Shown here piece after piece: positions 45,201 through 51,852 of a stretch of DNA of 64,000 bases (position 1 is its first letter; every line of letters starts with the position of its first letter). The notes under the pieces were generated by a model that ran no database searches, had not been told where the DNA came from, and worked only from the letters and a program-made list of their open reading frames with translations. The DNA comes from an uncultured bacterium (GTDB lineage: Bacteria; Acidobacteriota; Aminicenantia; Aminicenantales; CALLJL01), in contig CALLJL010000001.1 in the NCBI GenBank assembly GCA_938092135.1, forward strand, positions 62,001 through 126,000. The letters are read 5' to 3'. The translations under genes were made by a program, and so were the position numbers.

Positions 45201-46547
45201 TTGGGCTAAGTTAAGCTCTTTGTTTTTATAATTTCCCCTAATTTGACCAGTTAAAAGTTCAATTTGTCCTTTAGAAAAGCTTAATTTTTTATTAGGTTCA
45301 GATAACTTAAATCTAAAATTAGCTTCGAGCTGGCTAAAATCGGCTTTTCCTGAGACCAAAGGCACCAGTAACTCGATTTGGCCGCAAAGGGGCGCAGCCT
45401 CAAGATTGGCCAGAGCAAAGTTTGTAGCGTTTATTCGGCCTTGACCAACCCAGCCTTTTTCTGCTTCTTTAAGGCTGAAGGTGAAGTTTATTTTGCCTTC
45501 GACTGAAAATTGCCTGTAAAAGGGATGAGAGAAACTTCCATTTTTTGATTCACTGGCAATGTCTTTGGTTGAATTGGGAAGTTTATAAACCATGCCTGGA
45601 GCAGACACTAAGGGCGAATTAATGCCTGATGTAAGCTCAAAAGAGGCAACCGAGGGAGGGGTTTTAATTGCTATCTTTTCTTTATTCCAGAAAAAAGGCA
45701 TTTTTTCAGCCTGCATTTCTCCCTCGATGATAGCCTGAAAGAGAGAGATTTGAGGTTTAAGCTTTACCCTGGCCTCGGCTTTCAGATTTAGGGCCTCACT
45801 CTCGACAATAGCCTCAGTCAAAATCACTTCTTTTTCATCAAAACGGAAGAGGAAGCGGGTTGAAGCCACGATAAAGCGAGATTGGCCAGCAAGTTCAACT
45901 CTTCCTTGCCCCGTTGTGATCCATCCGTCATGCTCCATCTTTTTTTCATCAAACTTAAGTCCGACTTCGATGTTATCCAGAAAAATGGATTGAAGCCAAG
46001 CAGTCCTCGAAAAAGATTCTGAAAGGGAAAATCTTCCGGGTTCAATCAGAAGATGGTCAATCCGGAAGGACCAGGGTTTGAATTTCCGGGAAATCTTTTC
46101 TTTTATTTTGATTGATTCGGGCTTATTTCTTCTTTCTCCCAAAAAATCAAGCCTTCGCCAAGCGAGAGTGGGTTCAATTATTTTAACTTTCTGGAGATGA
46201 ATTCGGCGACGCAGTAGCGGCCAGAGGGAAAAATTGATATCCAATTCTTTGGTCGAAAAAAGAGGCTTAGCGGAAGATATAAGGTACTCTTGGTAGCCGC
46301 TTTTAGGAAAAGTTGAAAGGGCAAAAACTCTTATATTCTTTGCTTTTATTTTAAATTGCCATGGATTAAGGCGAAGGAAGTCTGCTTTAATGGTCAATCC
46401 GAATTGCAAGTTGAGACGCTGGTTGAGATGAGAGAGAAGCAAGGCCGAAAAGTGACCACTCTGCAAGTAGATAAGGGCTGCGGCCAGGAAAAAAAGAAGA
46501 ACAGCGAGAATGATTCCCCCTTTAAGCCATCGCCGTCGCCACGTCAT
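39237..46547 (-). CDS. TamB-Omp85 (TamA/BamA-like) fusion protein
   Basis: One frame of about 2440 residues. An N-terminal membrane anchor (GGIILAVLLFFLAAALIYLQS) is followed by some 1400 residues of AsmA/TamB-like beta-strand repeats. The TamB C-terminal domain comes next (ENIYLNLKINLFEPALVTNSF, GRLVNAAAGEFTWAERRYQLEKMQIDFTG, QSTPPRSQEELAFLLLTG, about residues 1470-1700). From about residue 1727 come several POTRA-type domains (VRVVGASPERARRLQQQIKSW; VEEVKFEGNQAVSATELKSLVRTKAGEPF). From about 2120 there is an Omp85 barrel ending in a C-terminal phenylalanine. TamA and TamB are normally separate proteins spanning the envelope together. The ATG at 46547 is chosen; an in-frame TTG lies ten codons upstream. 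A F/S/P-rich insert lies at about residues 800-870. Confidence 0.9.
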   Translation of the reverse strand: MTWRRRWLKGGIILAVLLFFLAAALIYLQSGHFSALLLSHLNQRLNLQFGLTIKADFLRLNPWQFKIKAKNIRVFALSTFPKSGYQEYLISSAKPLFSTKELDINFSLWPLLRRRIHLQKVKIIEPTLAWRRLDFLGERRNKPESIKIKEKISRKFKPWSFRIDHLLIEPGRFSLSESFSRTAWLQSIFLDNIEVGLKFDEKKMEHDGWITTGQGRVELAGQSRFIVASTRFLFRFDEKEVILTEAIVESEALNLKAEARVKLKPQISLFQAIIEGEMQAEKMPFFWNKEKIAIKTPPSVASFELTSGINSPLVSAPGMVYKLPNSTKDIASESKNGSFSHPFYRQFSVEGKINFTFSLKEAEKGWVGQGRINATNFALANLEAAPLCGQIELLVPLVSGKADFSQLEANFRFKLSEPNKKLSFSKGQIELLTGQIRGNYKNKELNLAQFSLVWAGISLSASGQFKPKQELITTFTLTTENLGRSLSELRKRMLLPFKVLEEIEKPKVQMERKPVAGKLRLDGHIKGLWPKGNNEQNSETKGYLANNEFHRQRKRSSWPELQGKISLEGSALQGPFWTDGHLEAKIDLKKRKINFAHFAFSSPEFEVNLDGSFTLDPLSHDFGLQSNLKLKLAIAEIKNWESILPAQFQSFLREKGLLPLGGCIKLEATLAGPVNQSPAHFWVQAKELRAGKMEVVALKAEGQGDIEKVQITNLQLQKSDGQRPLSASLNFDWKRKIFKITIEADSLELGDWVELIPSSTPAVIGQVGFRLEAMGSLDNYELTYRIEGKEIKFWRRGIAPSLVPSTSFPFFSVPIFSYSFSPTSSCFFSFPSLFYFAPGCTFLPSFFFPLFSFASKIDSASENLAIYFSENNNPGLGSGDRANLTNNLINYLKFFNFSPLLPPPLYLPGSSYSSALISSGQARPYLPLITVPAVRISGRLTVKMGSLTFFNLKADFGGNGTGPAGFRIGSFEITTAEPLELLLQDDLLLIRGFDWKSRDLNFRLVGGLGFKSRKAELKIEARLPFLLLVEFFSQVRPSDNSLKKVTARGEILFQGQVSGNISHFAEIEPNLELIISDGQLAWPIYPGQELIFKHINLRAKLNQIMLTIDNLSLNLGNGQIVARGLIPLSGLRANGRTREAQINLAFSQLNPWDFIPVQINKIPASLKEKFAGKTSGELSGEINVSFIPEPKQWRPSLKAELKVETLRLSLDHIILANKEPIIFNVEPDLITLKKVEISGKSGSLKVKAKLRHPFSQPQAQSELDVSLQAFGDLEALSPWLKDVTLRGNVTISLSLAGSLAKIEPKATIEFRQLAAEKTDLPLRLSEGSGYFFLAGNKLEINSCRGLINGAPWEISGFLEVGQDGQIKSTGINLIIKDLPIEIKDTMATALDAYLDLNSDRGRLFLAGDITAKGMTILADINSLGPWLRRRASFRRPSPTPEPQFLENIYLNLKINLFEPALVTNSFLRTSIEGGLTISGNLAQPIILGRLVNAAAGEFTWAERRYQLEKMQIDFTGSFPPDPKLEIIAQTDFIHRYDQVEVKLLLNGPISNLRLSFQSTPPRSQEELAFLLLTGKSLEEIRREGLSGLREQILLALATPVASRFGAEIRRIIGVEEMRIEPLGIAGETDPGARLTLVKQITPAARLVTSVDITNSQRQSWNLDYRLSRGMLLNLFRRDDGSYGTGLRHSLSLGGEKRKGEGSKVSPAGVSAESFSPKIISSLKIKGDPFFTSELIQGKIRSLQPGKTFSHRLLDQQMKLLESFYHRHQFFQAKINPQIISEAEGKVDIILEINAGPRIEIEYCGYSPSRRLRHRVETLWSRETSPERAAKGASALVAKNLVGQGYYQANVKSVLKVEEKRIANFIIVNRGHRYQIKEVRVVGASPERARRLQQQIKSWRREEAKGFWLLITDPRLIMEAIRNWYEQQGFLEAKAAVSIEEDKEMGLLTCVLEVEEGPQSFVEEVKFEGNQAVSATELKSLVRTKAGEPFNPTLLLSDRNRLLSFYRRHGYQDVSVTSRVEFSQSGEEAKVIFTIEEGVIHRVAEVEFDAPKEEQRRQLSQIFGLKPGERLTFERISEGQKALYDIGDFNLVQVRTEPTTEPGLEKVRVELRREPAINFRYGLRYDSEAKTEVTAGLDFRHLFGLGRQGLTNFIYNERLKDWRFSFHDRNFLGLKVDSLLSFYATRKKEAGFTTDEMGASWRQQFKLPGKILLSLVARRSSIHTYEAETEGPFLFDISLSLTELSLQAIRDLRDDPFDPHRGSFFSSSLTYSPKQLKSELTYFSWFGQASFYQPLSSRLVFASNFRLGLATAFDQVMVPARRFYAGGGYSIRGFKQDMVGPYDPYLKQPEGGEAVFISNQELRLAILPGVDGVIFYDSGNVFPEVKNLKLSHLRHSAGVGLRLWSPLGLLRFDLGFNLRPRAGEPRTVFFFTLGPLF

Positions 46548-46891
46548 GGTATTGATCTTAGTTGTTACTTCGTCCAATGTTTTAATATATCATAAAACCA
46601 ATTTATAGCTTAGTCTAAAAATTAGCCTCAAGAAGTTGCTTTTAAATTTAAAATGATGTTATTAACAATTTTTTAACCAGTAGTTTTTAATTTGGTGAGC
46701 CCTGCATCTTAAAAGTAGATAAAATTTAAGGCAAATTGTGTAGCTTCAGGACAATTCTTATGAAAATTAAAGAAAGGTTTTGCCCTTAATTAGCCAAAGC
46801 CAAAGAAAAGCCCAAAGAATTTTGGAGCAGCAGCTGGAATTTTGACTGGCAGTATGGCGGACAAAGTTTCTTACCGCCCAGCTAGTTGAGA

Positions 46892-46986
46892 GCAGTTTTT
46901 TACCTGAGGATTGGCTAACCCCTTTAACAAACTAGGCCCAGCGTATGAATTTAAGGTTGATGGCAGTTTTTTACCTGAGGATTGGC
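46892..46986 (+). repeat. Two perfect 24-bp direct repeats
   Basis: A 24-base unit beginning GCAGTTTTTTACCTGAGGAT occurs at 46892-46915 and 46963-46986, 71 bases apart start to start. Both copies can be read as SFLPEDW before in-frame stops. They may be the remains of a duplicated coding stretch. The surrounding 46578-47069 contains no intact gene. Confidence 0.75.
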
Positions 46987-47069
46987 GAACTACTCCATAG
47001 CTAATGATTATGCCATTTAAAAATTCGTTCGAAAGCACCTATTAAGTTTCTATTTTAAAGAGTAAAAAT

Positions 47070-47098
47070 TTGACAATAAATACAGAAATAAATATGGA
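47070..47098 (+). promoter_or_regulatory. Candidate promoter of the OmpA-type gene
   Basis: TTGACA (47070-47075), 17 bases, then TATGGA (47093-47098), 40 bases before the ATG at 47138. The -10 match is weak. Confidence 0.5.
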
Positions 47099-47137
47099 AA
47101 AAATGGAAAGGGCTAATTTTTGGCGAAGGAGGCCAAA

Positions 47138-48073
47138 ATGAGGACAAAAGAGGCATCCCAATTTTTAATTTTTTTAGGCATATTTTTAATAGTTGGCCCA
47201 TCTTTTGCCCAGAAGGATGTCGAAGGAAGCAAAGATCATCCAATCATTTCAAGATATCCAGGTTCATATATATATTTTTATGATCAAAAAGAGTTTGATG
47301 AATTTGAAATTCTTTTGGGACCTGAAAAGATATTTCAAGGAGATGATTATGTTAAAAAAGCAAAAAAGGAGAGGACTGAAGGGAAAGTTACAAGAATTGG
47401 ATACCAAGCACCAAAAAACAGAAGTGTCTTTGAGGTTTTTAAAAACTATGAAGAAGCTGTTAAAAAAGCCAACTTTGATCTACTTTATTCAGCCAGTGGA
47501 AAGGATTTTTCCATCTCTGACTTTCTTAATCATTATTTCCGCCTTCGAGCTGGATGGAGTGAGGATAAAAGTTTCTACCTATCTGCAAGAAATAAATCAG
47601 GTAATGTGATGATTTCGATTTGTGTTTTACCGGGGTGGGATGGTCCAGTTGCCCTTGTAGGCATTGTTGAAAAAAAAGAAATGGAAATGGGGCTTATCAA
47701 AGCCAAGGACATATATGAAAAAATAAAAAGTGAAGGCAAAGTTGCCATTTATGGAATATACTTTGATTTTGATAAAGCAGAAATCAAACCAGAATCGAAG
47801 CCGGCTTTCGAAGAGATAGCCGCTTTTTTAAAAGCACATCCTGAAATAAAGTTATACATTGTGGGGCATACTGATAATATAGGAAGACTTGAATATAATT
47901 TTGAACTTTCAAAGAGGAGGGCAGAAGCGGTTATGAAAGAATTGGTAGAAAAATATGGAATTAGTGGCGACAGGCTTAAGGCTTTCGGCGTTGGCCCTCT
48001 TGCACCTGTTGCCTCTAACTCTACAGAAGAAGGAAGAGCAAAAAACAGGAGAGTTGAACTTGTAGAGCAGTGA
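47138..48073 (+). CDS. OmpA-family outer membrane/peptidoglycan-binding protein
   Basis: A 311-residue protein with a signal peptide (FLIFLGIFLIVGPSFAQ). A DUF-like alpha/beta N-terminal region of about 190 residues follows, then a C-terminal OmpA domain: YFDFDKAEIKPESKPAFEEIAAFLKAHPEIKLYIVGHTDNIGRLEYNFELSKRRAEAVMKELVEKYGI and the closing GRAKNRRVEL. The domain binds peptidoglycan. The ATG at 47138 is preferred because AAGGAGG lies just upstream; an earlier TTG is unlikely. It overlaps or abuts the next gene. Confidence 0.9.
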   Translation: MRTKEASQFLIFLGIFLIVGPSFAQKDVEGSKDHPIISRYPGSYIYFYDQKEFDEFEILLGPEKIFQGDDYVKKAKKERTEGKVTRIGYQAPKNRSVFEVFKNYEEAVKKANFDLLYSASGKDFSISDFLNHYFRLRAGWSEDKSFYLSARNKSGNVMISICVLPGWDGPVALVGIVEKKEMEMGLIKAKDIYEKIKSEGKVAIYGIYFDFDKAEIKPESKPAFEEIAAFLKAHPEIKLYIVGHTDNIGRLEYNFELSKRRAEAVMKELVEKYGISGDRLKAFGVGPLAPVASNSTEEGRAKNRRVELVEQ

Positions 48074-48090
48074 GTAAAGGCATAGGAACT

Positions 48091-48546
48091 ATGAAAAAAT
48101 ATTGGATTTGGAAAGTAATTTTGCCCACTTTGTTATGTGTCGAGATGACCTATGGATGCTTTCAAGAGTCTCTGGTTGAGCTTAGGATTATAGGCGGGAT
48201 TGCAGGATTTAGACGCTACCTCGTTATCTACCAAAATGGACTTGCTTATGTAGATTTAGGTAAAGAAAAGGTTTGGAAATATTTAAAAGAAAATAAATTA
48301 ATAGAGATTCGGCGCGCACTGGAGAATTTAGATTTTAAGCACCTTAAGCCTGAGTATATACCATCTCAACCTATTTATGATGGTTTCGCTTATAACCTTA
48401 CTTACCATGGTTTTACTGTCCGTTTGCAAGACCCCATTGAAGATGTAGCCCCTAAGGACTTATGTGATGTCGTTAAAATGCTCCAGGGAATCCTAGAATG
48501 TTTTAGAGTGAATAAAAAGAACTGTAATTATTTTCGACGAGGCTGA
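48091..48546 (+). CDS. Exported protein with emfourin-like features, uncertain
   Basis: A 151-residue protein. The N-terminus (KYWIWKVILPTLLCVEMTYGCF) could be a signal or lipoprotein segment. The body VELRIIGGIAGFRRYLVIYQNGLAYVDLGKEKVWKYL...LENLDFKHLKP...YNLTYHGFTVRLQDP resembles by eye the emfourin fold of small protease inhibitors (GGFAG start, LxxLxF middle, Yx(L/V)T... strand). The likeness is weak. A GTG seven codons upstream, overlapping the OmpA stop, is an alternative start and would couple the two genes. Confidence 0.55.
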   Translation: MKKYWIWKVILPTLLCVEMTYGCFQESLVELRIIGGIAGFRRYLVIYQNGLAYVDLGKEKVWKYLKENKLIEIRRALENLDFKHLKPEYIPSQPIYDGFAYNLTYHGFTVRLQDPIEDVAPKDLCDVVKMLQGILECFRVNKKNCNYFRRG

Positions 48547-48833
48547 GACCATAATTTTTTGGTTAATTTTTAGAGTGTGTTAGGCCTCTCATGATGAGAG
48601 AATGCCAAAAAAAACGACTAATAATCATCTGGTTACTTCTCGTTGGAGGTCATGAGCCTAATCGATTTGCTAAGCGCTTAAGCGATATTGCCAGGAAGAC
48701 ATTCTCTAGCTTTGCGATTTGATTCTTGGATAATCCCCAACGTCTAAATTAATGGAAGGGACTGGATTTAGGGGGGCAACCTTAGCCATTCACGATTATC
48801 GCCCTTATCTCTTATATTTTTTTGATTGATGAA
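48547..48833. other. Non-coding stretch before the DUF134 operator
   Basis: No gene seen. CTCTCAT-G-ATGAGAG (48586-48600) is a short perfect inverted repeat that could end the OmpA transcript, though the U-rich run (TTTTTT) lies before, not after, it. AAGCGCTTAAGCG (about 48675) is also self-complementary in part. Confidence 0.35.
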
Positions 48834-48853
48834 TTATGAGCATATGCTTATAA
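48834..48853. promoter_or_regulatory. Near-perfect palindrome, candidate DUF134 operator (site 2)
   Basis: TTATGAGCATATGCTTATAA, one mismatched pair; the symmetry extends two more bases on each side (AA...TT). It equals the 38742-38761 palindrome at 19 of 20 positions. It lies 54 bases before the DUF134 start, so autoregulation is likely. Confidence 0.78.
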
Positions 48854-48906
48854 TTTAAATGATTCGGGTATGAAAAAATGCCAATAACTTTAGAAAGGAG
48901 ATAGGA

Positions 48907-49257
48907 ATGCCTAGGCCTTTCTGTCGCCGGCGCATCGGCTGGCAACCGGAAAGATGTCGTTTTTTCCCCGAAGGTGCCGAACACCAACCTGTAGACGTCA
49001 TTACCTTGAACCTCGATGAATTGGAAGCCATCAGGCTGGCTGACCTGGAGGGATTATATCAGGAGCAGGCAGCTGAAAAAATGAATATTTCCAGACCAAC
49101 CTTTGCCCGTATCCTCGAATCAGGCCGTAGAAAGGTAGCAGAGGCTCTAGTTTACGGCAAAGGTCTTATTATAGGAGGAGGATCTGTAGAAATAGAGCCG
49201 CAGCCTTGTGGCCCTGGATTTGAACCAGGTTGTCCGGGAGGAAGACGCATGCCCTAG
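48907..49257 (+). CDS. DUF134-family HTH protein
   Basis: A 116-residue protein: MPRPFCRRRIGWQPERCRFFPEG, then VDVITLNLDELEAIRLADLEGLYQEQAAEKMNISRPTFARILESGRRKVAEALVYGKGLII, a helix-turn-helix of the sigma-factor-like type, and a Cys/Gly/Pro-rich tail (CGPGFEPGCPGG). The family sits beside NifX-like genes in anaerobes and archaea. The N- and C-terminal cysteines could sense metal or redox state. AAAGGAG ribosome site. It probably binds the palindromes before itself and before the NifX-family gene 10 kb away. Confidence 0.88.
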   Translation: MPRPFCRRRIGWQPERCRFFPEGAEHQPVDVITLNLDELEAIRLADLEGLYQEQAAEKMNISRPTFARILESGRRKVAEALVYGKGLIIGGGSVEIEPQPCGPGFEPGCPGGRRMP

Positions 49258-49274
49258 GTCAGGAAAAAATAACA

Positions 49275-49493
49275 ATGGATAATAGATTTCATGGTTCCTA
49301 TCCAGGCCGTTTTATTAAACAGGGCCCAGAGGTTTACTGCTTTTGTCCAAAATGGGGTCATCGCGAGGAGTATAAACCTGGTGTTCCCTGTATAGACGAA
49401 CGTTGTCCAAATTGGGGAATAGCTCTAATTCGCGAAAGCTCTGAACACCATCGGCTGATGGAGGAAAGAAAAGAATTAAAGGGCAAGAAATAG
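49275..49493 (+). CDS. Small cysteine-rich protein
   Basis: A 72-residue protein: MDNRFHGSYPGRFIKQGPEVYCFCPKWGHREEYKPGVPCIDERCPNWGIALIRE. Four cysteines as CxC and CxxxxC could form a metal knuckle. No family is recognised. The ATG at 49275 begins just after the DUF134 stop with AGGAAAA upstream; a longer in-frame start inside the DUF134 gene is less likely. Confidence 0.65.
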   Translation: MDNRFHGSYPGRFIKQGPEVYCFCPKWGHREEYKPGVPCIDERCPNWGIALIRESSEHHRLMEERKELKGKK

Positions 49494-49525
49494 ACAAAAT
49501 TAGTTAGAATGGAAGGAGATTTAAG

Positions 49526-49894
49526 ATGATAGGCTATGGTAGAAAACATTATAGTTTTGGATATGGTCAGGCGTTTGGTGGTAGCTTTGGCCGCGGCTGG
49601 TGCCGTTTAAGGCCTTTCGCTGTCAGGCATCCTGAAGACTTTACTTACCTTGGCCCCTGCCGTTGCGGCTTTGGTCCTAACGCCTTCTGGCAAGAGAAAA
49701 AGACTGGCCATATCTTTCGCGGCCTTCTTCCTTATGGGGCCTGGTTCGAGGCAATTTATAGCGGGTCGAGCCGGGAAATATCGGCAGATGAACTCAAAGC
49801 CGAACTTGACTGGCTAAAAAAGGAAAAGGAAAACTTGGAGAGAAAGATCCAGGAAGTGGAAGAATCTCTCAAAGGAAAAAATAGCAAGAATTAA
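49526..49894 (+). CDS. DUF5320-like Gly/Arg-rich protein with coiled-coil tail
   Basis: A 122-residue protein. The N-terminal half is rich in Gly, Tyr, Phe and Arg with CRCGFGPNAFW. The C-terminal SADELKAELDWLKKEKENLERKIQEVEESLKGK is a coiled coil. DUF5320 proteins with this layout accompany NifX/DUF134 genes in anaerobes; the match here is partial. AAGGAG ribosome site. A weak stem (AGAGAG...CTCTCT, 49928-49951) follows the stop and may terminate the cluster. Confidence 0.65.
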   Translation: MIGYGRKHYSFGYGQAFGGSFGRGWCRLRPFAVRHPEDFTYLGPCRCGFGPNAFWQEKKTGHIFRGLLPYGAWFEAIYSGSSREISADELKAELDWLKKEKENLERKIQEVEESLKGKNSKN

Positions 49895-50111
49895 TGATCG
49901 TTTTTAATAAATTAAAGATAAAAAGCAAGAGAGTTCTCGTTAGCCCTCTCTGCTGACGAAATTAAAAAATTAAAATTAAAGCCGGAAAAGAGAAATAAAT
50001 CTGTTGTTGACTTTAGGTTTTAAGATATCTATCATTTTTGGGAAATAAGAGAGAAGAAACCTTTCATTTCGAAAGATTATCCTCTCTCAATTAGATTAAA
50101 GGAGGCAATAA

Positions 50112-50921
50112 GTGAAAAAATGGCTGATTGGGATTTTTATTGTTTTAATTATAGTAGTGATTATTGTTGTAGTGGCTCTGCAAGCGACGAAGGGCGTAGT
50201 TAAATCTGCGGACAAATTTTTTGCTTTGATCCAAACGGGCAAGGTGGAGGAAGCCTATAATTCCACAGCCAGAGAATTTCAGGCGGCTGCATCCTTGGAA
50301 GTATTCCAGAAATTCCTGGAAATAGCTACCCTGGATAACTTTGCCCGCGCTTCCTGGACGACTAGGTCAATTAGTGGTAATACGGGAAAGCTAATTGGTT
50401 CCATCCATACGAAAGAAGGTGGTGTTGTGCCTATCGAGATTGATTTCGTTAAAGAAGAAGGCCAATGGAAAATCCTGAGAATAACCAAACAAACGGCGGG
50501 CATAAGCCAAAAACAAAAAGAGGCTGAATTGGAAGAACCGGCGCCTTTAATGGGAAAGGAGGTTCCCTCGGATGAAACACTTGCGGCCATGATTAGCGAA
50601 TCAATCTGGATTTTGGGGGATGGGATTAACAAAAACGACCTAGCAAATTTCTATAATCATATAGCCAAAATTTGGCAGAGACAGACCGACGCGTCTTCCC
50701 TTAAGCAGGCCTTCTATGATTTTATAGATAAAAAAATAGATTTGACGATTATTCAAGGTCAGACACCGGTGTTGAGTGAACCGCCGGCGATTGATAATGA
50801 CGGCGTATTGAGGCTCAAGGGTTATTATGCCACTCAGCCCTACATCATCAATTTTGAGCTCGGCTACCTTTACGAACATCCCCAATGGAGGCTTGTGGCC
50901 GTCAATATTCATACAAAATAG
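50112..50921 (+). CDS. Membrane-anchored protein with two NTF2-like repeats (unknown function)
   Basis: A 269-residue protein. It has an N-terminal anchor (WLIGIFIVLIIVVIIVVVAL), then SADKFFALIQTGKVEEAYNSTAREFQAAASLEVFQKFLEIATL...EIDFVKEEGQWKILRI. After a linker there is a second similar unit, DGINKNDLANFYNHIAKIWQRQTDASSLKQAFYDFI...INFELGYLYEHPQWRLVAVNI. Both halves have the helix-plus-sheet pattern of DUF4019/NTF2-like domains. The GTG start has GGAGG seven bases upstream. Confidence 0.75.
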   Translation: MKKWLIGIFIVLIIVVIIVVVALQATKGVVKSADKFFALIQTGKVEEAYNSTAREFQAAASLEVFQKFLEIATLDNFARASWTTRSISGNTGKLIGSIHTKEGGVVPIEIDFVKEEGQWKILRITKQTAGISQKQKEAELEEPAPLMGKEVPSDETLAAMISESIWILGDGINKNDLANFYNHIAKIWQRQTDASSLKQAFYDFIDKKIDLTIIQGQTPVLSEPPAIDNDGVLRLKGYYATQPYIINFELGYLYEHPQWRLVAVNIHTK

Positions 50922-51400
50922 GGATAATTGGTTAAAGAAACAGGATTGTTATTCAGCAGGTTAAGCCTGGCAAAGAAAAATTTATATGGTGAGGAACATT
51001 TCATCAACCCTTAGAGGCCGGAAGGCAAACAGGCCTACGAAAGCGACCTCCAGAAAGGAAAGGAATGTGGCTGAAACTCTCTCGGCTATTATCGCCTTAA
51101 AAGAAGCCATGAAGAAGCGGATAATCACGATGGATGCGCCCACAATGATCCTGGCAATGATCGCTCAATTAATCAAATTTCGCCCGTAAAAAACCAGAAG
51201 AACGACCGACCCTAAAGGAGCTCCACTCCTTATCAGGCAGACGTAAGATATTTAAGGTTCGAATTTTAAGCCTCTAATTCTATTTTTATTCAGTTTGAAA
51301 AAGAAGAGCGAAGTATTTCCTATACAGAGACCAATATTAAGGGGAATTTTTTAATTATTTATTATTATTTTTATATTTCCGCTAATTTCTATAGAAATAC
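50922..51400. other. Gap before the metal-efflux region
   Basis: 479 bases. A 67-residue frame at 50986-51189 (rich in Arg, Lys, Thr and Met) lacks a ribosome site and any family and is not called. The last 100 bases are AT-rich leading into the BlaI-like promoter. Confidence 0.4.
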
Positions 51401-51429
51401 TTGACATTCTACATTATGTAGAATAAACT
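51401..51429 (+). promoter_or_regulatory. Promoter with embedded BlaI/CopY-type operator
   Basis: TTGACA (51401-51406), a 17-base spacer and TAAACT (51424-51429). The spacer is exactly the palindrome TTCTACATTATGTAGAA (51407-51423), containing TACA-N3-TGTA, close to the BlaI/CopY box TACA-N2-TGTA. Repressor binding would block polymerase. The -10 box ends 6 bases before the ATG at 51436, so the transcript is probably leaderless. Confidence 0.8.
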
Positions 51430-51435
51430 ACTTTT

Positions 51436-51852
51436 ATGAAGCGGTTTTTGCCCGGAGGTTTGACCAGGAAGGCACCGTCTCTTGGCGATTTAGAAATGAG
51501 AGTCATGGAAGTTCTTTGGGAATATGGTCGCCTGAGCGGTCGAGAAGTTCATCAAAAAATCGCGGCCACCTGTCCGATTGCGCTAACTACTATTTTGACC
51601 ATCCTTAACCGATTAGCCAAGAAAGGTTTAGTTAATAAAGAGATGGGCGAAAAAATTTATTTTTTCCGGGCCACTCTGTCACGCGAGCAATGGCAAACAA
51701 TTGTTGGCCGAGAGCTTCTTCTTCAGGCCTTGAAAATTTCTCCTCAGACAGTTTTTTCCACCTTTGCCGATATCCTTACCTCACTGCCCTCTGAAGAATT
51801 CATGGAATTAATCGCCAGAATCCAAAGAAAAAGAGATGAGAAAAAACCTTAG
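51436..51852 (+). CDS. BlaI/MecI/CopY-family repressor
   Basis: A 138-residue winged-helix protein: LGDLEMRVMEVLWEYGRLSGREVHQKIAATCPIALTTILTILNRLAKKGLVNKEMGEKIYFFRATLSREQW. The family represses by binding TACA/TGTA palindromes and is inactivated by metal (CopY) or by proteolysis (BlaI). The CxCx4CxC tail of CopY is absent, so proteolysis by the coupled M56 protein is the more likely release. No Shine-Dalgarno. It heads a tightly packed operon through cusA. Confidence 0.92.
   Translation: MKRFLPGGLTRKAPSLGDLEMRVMEVLWEYGRLSGREVHQKIAATCPIALTTILTILNRLAKKGLVNKEMGEKIYFFRATLSREQWQTIVGRELLLQALKISPQTVFSTFADILTSLPSEEFMELIARIQRKRDEKKP

Noticed and set aside
46578..47069. Search for an intact gene around the SFLPEDW repeats.
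   Set aside because: All frames contain frequent stops; only fragments are readable.
50986..51189. A 67-residue ORF in the gap before the metal region.
   Set aside because: No ribosome site, no family, basic low-complexity content.
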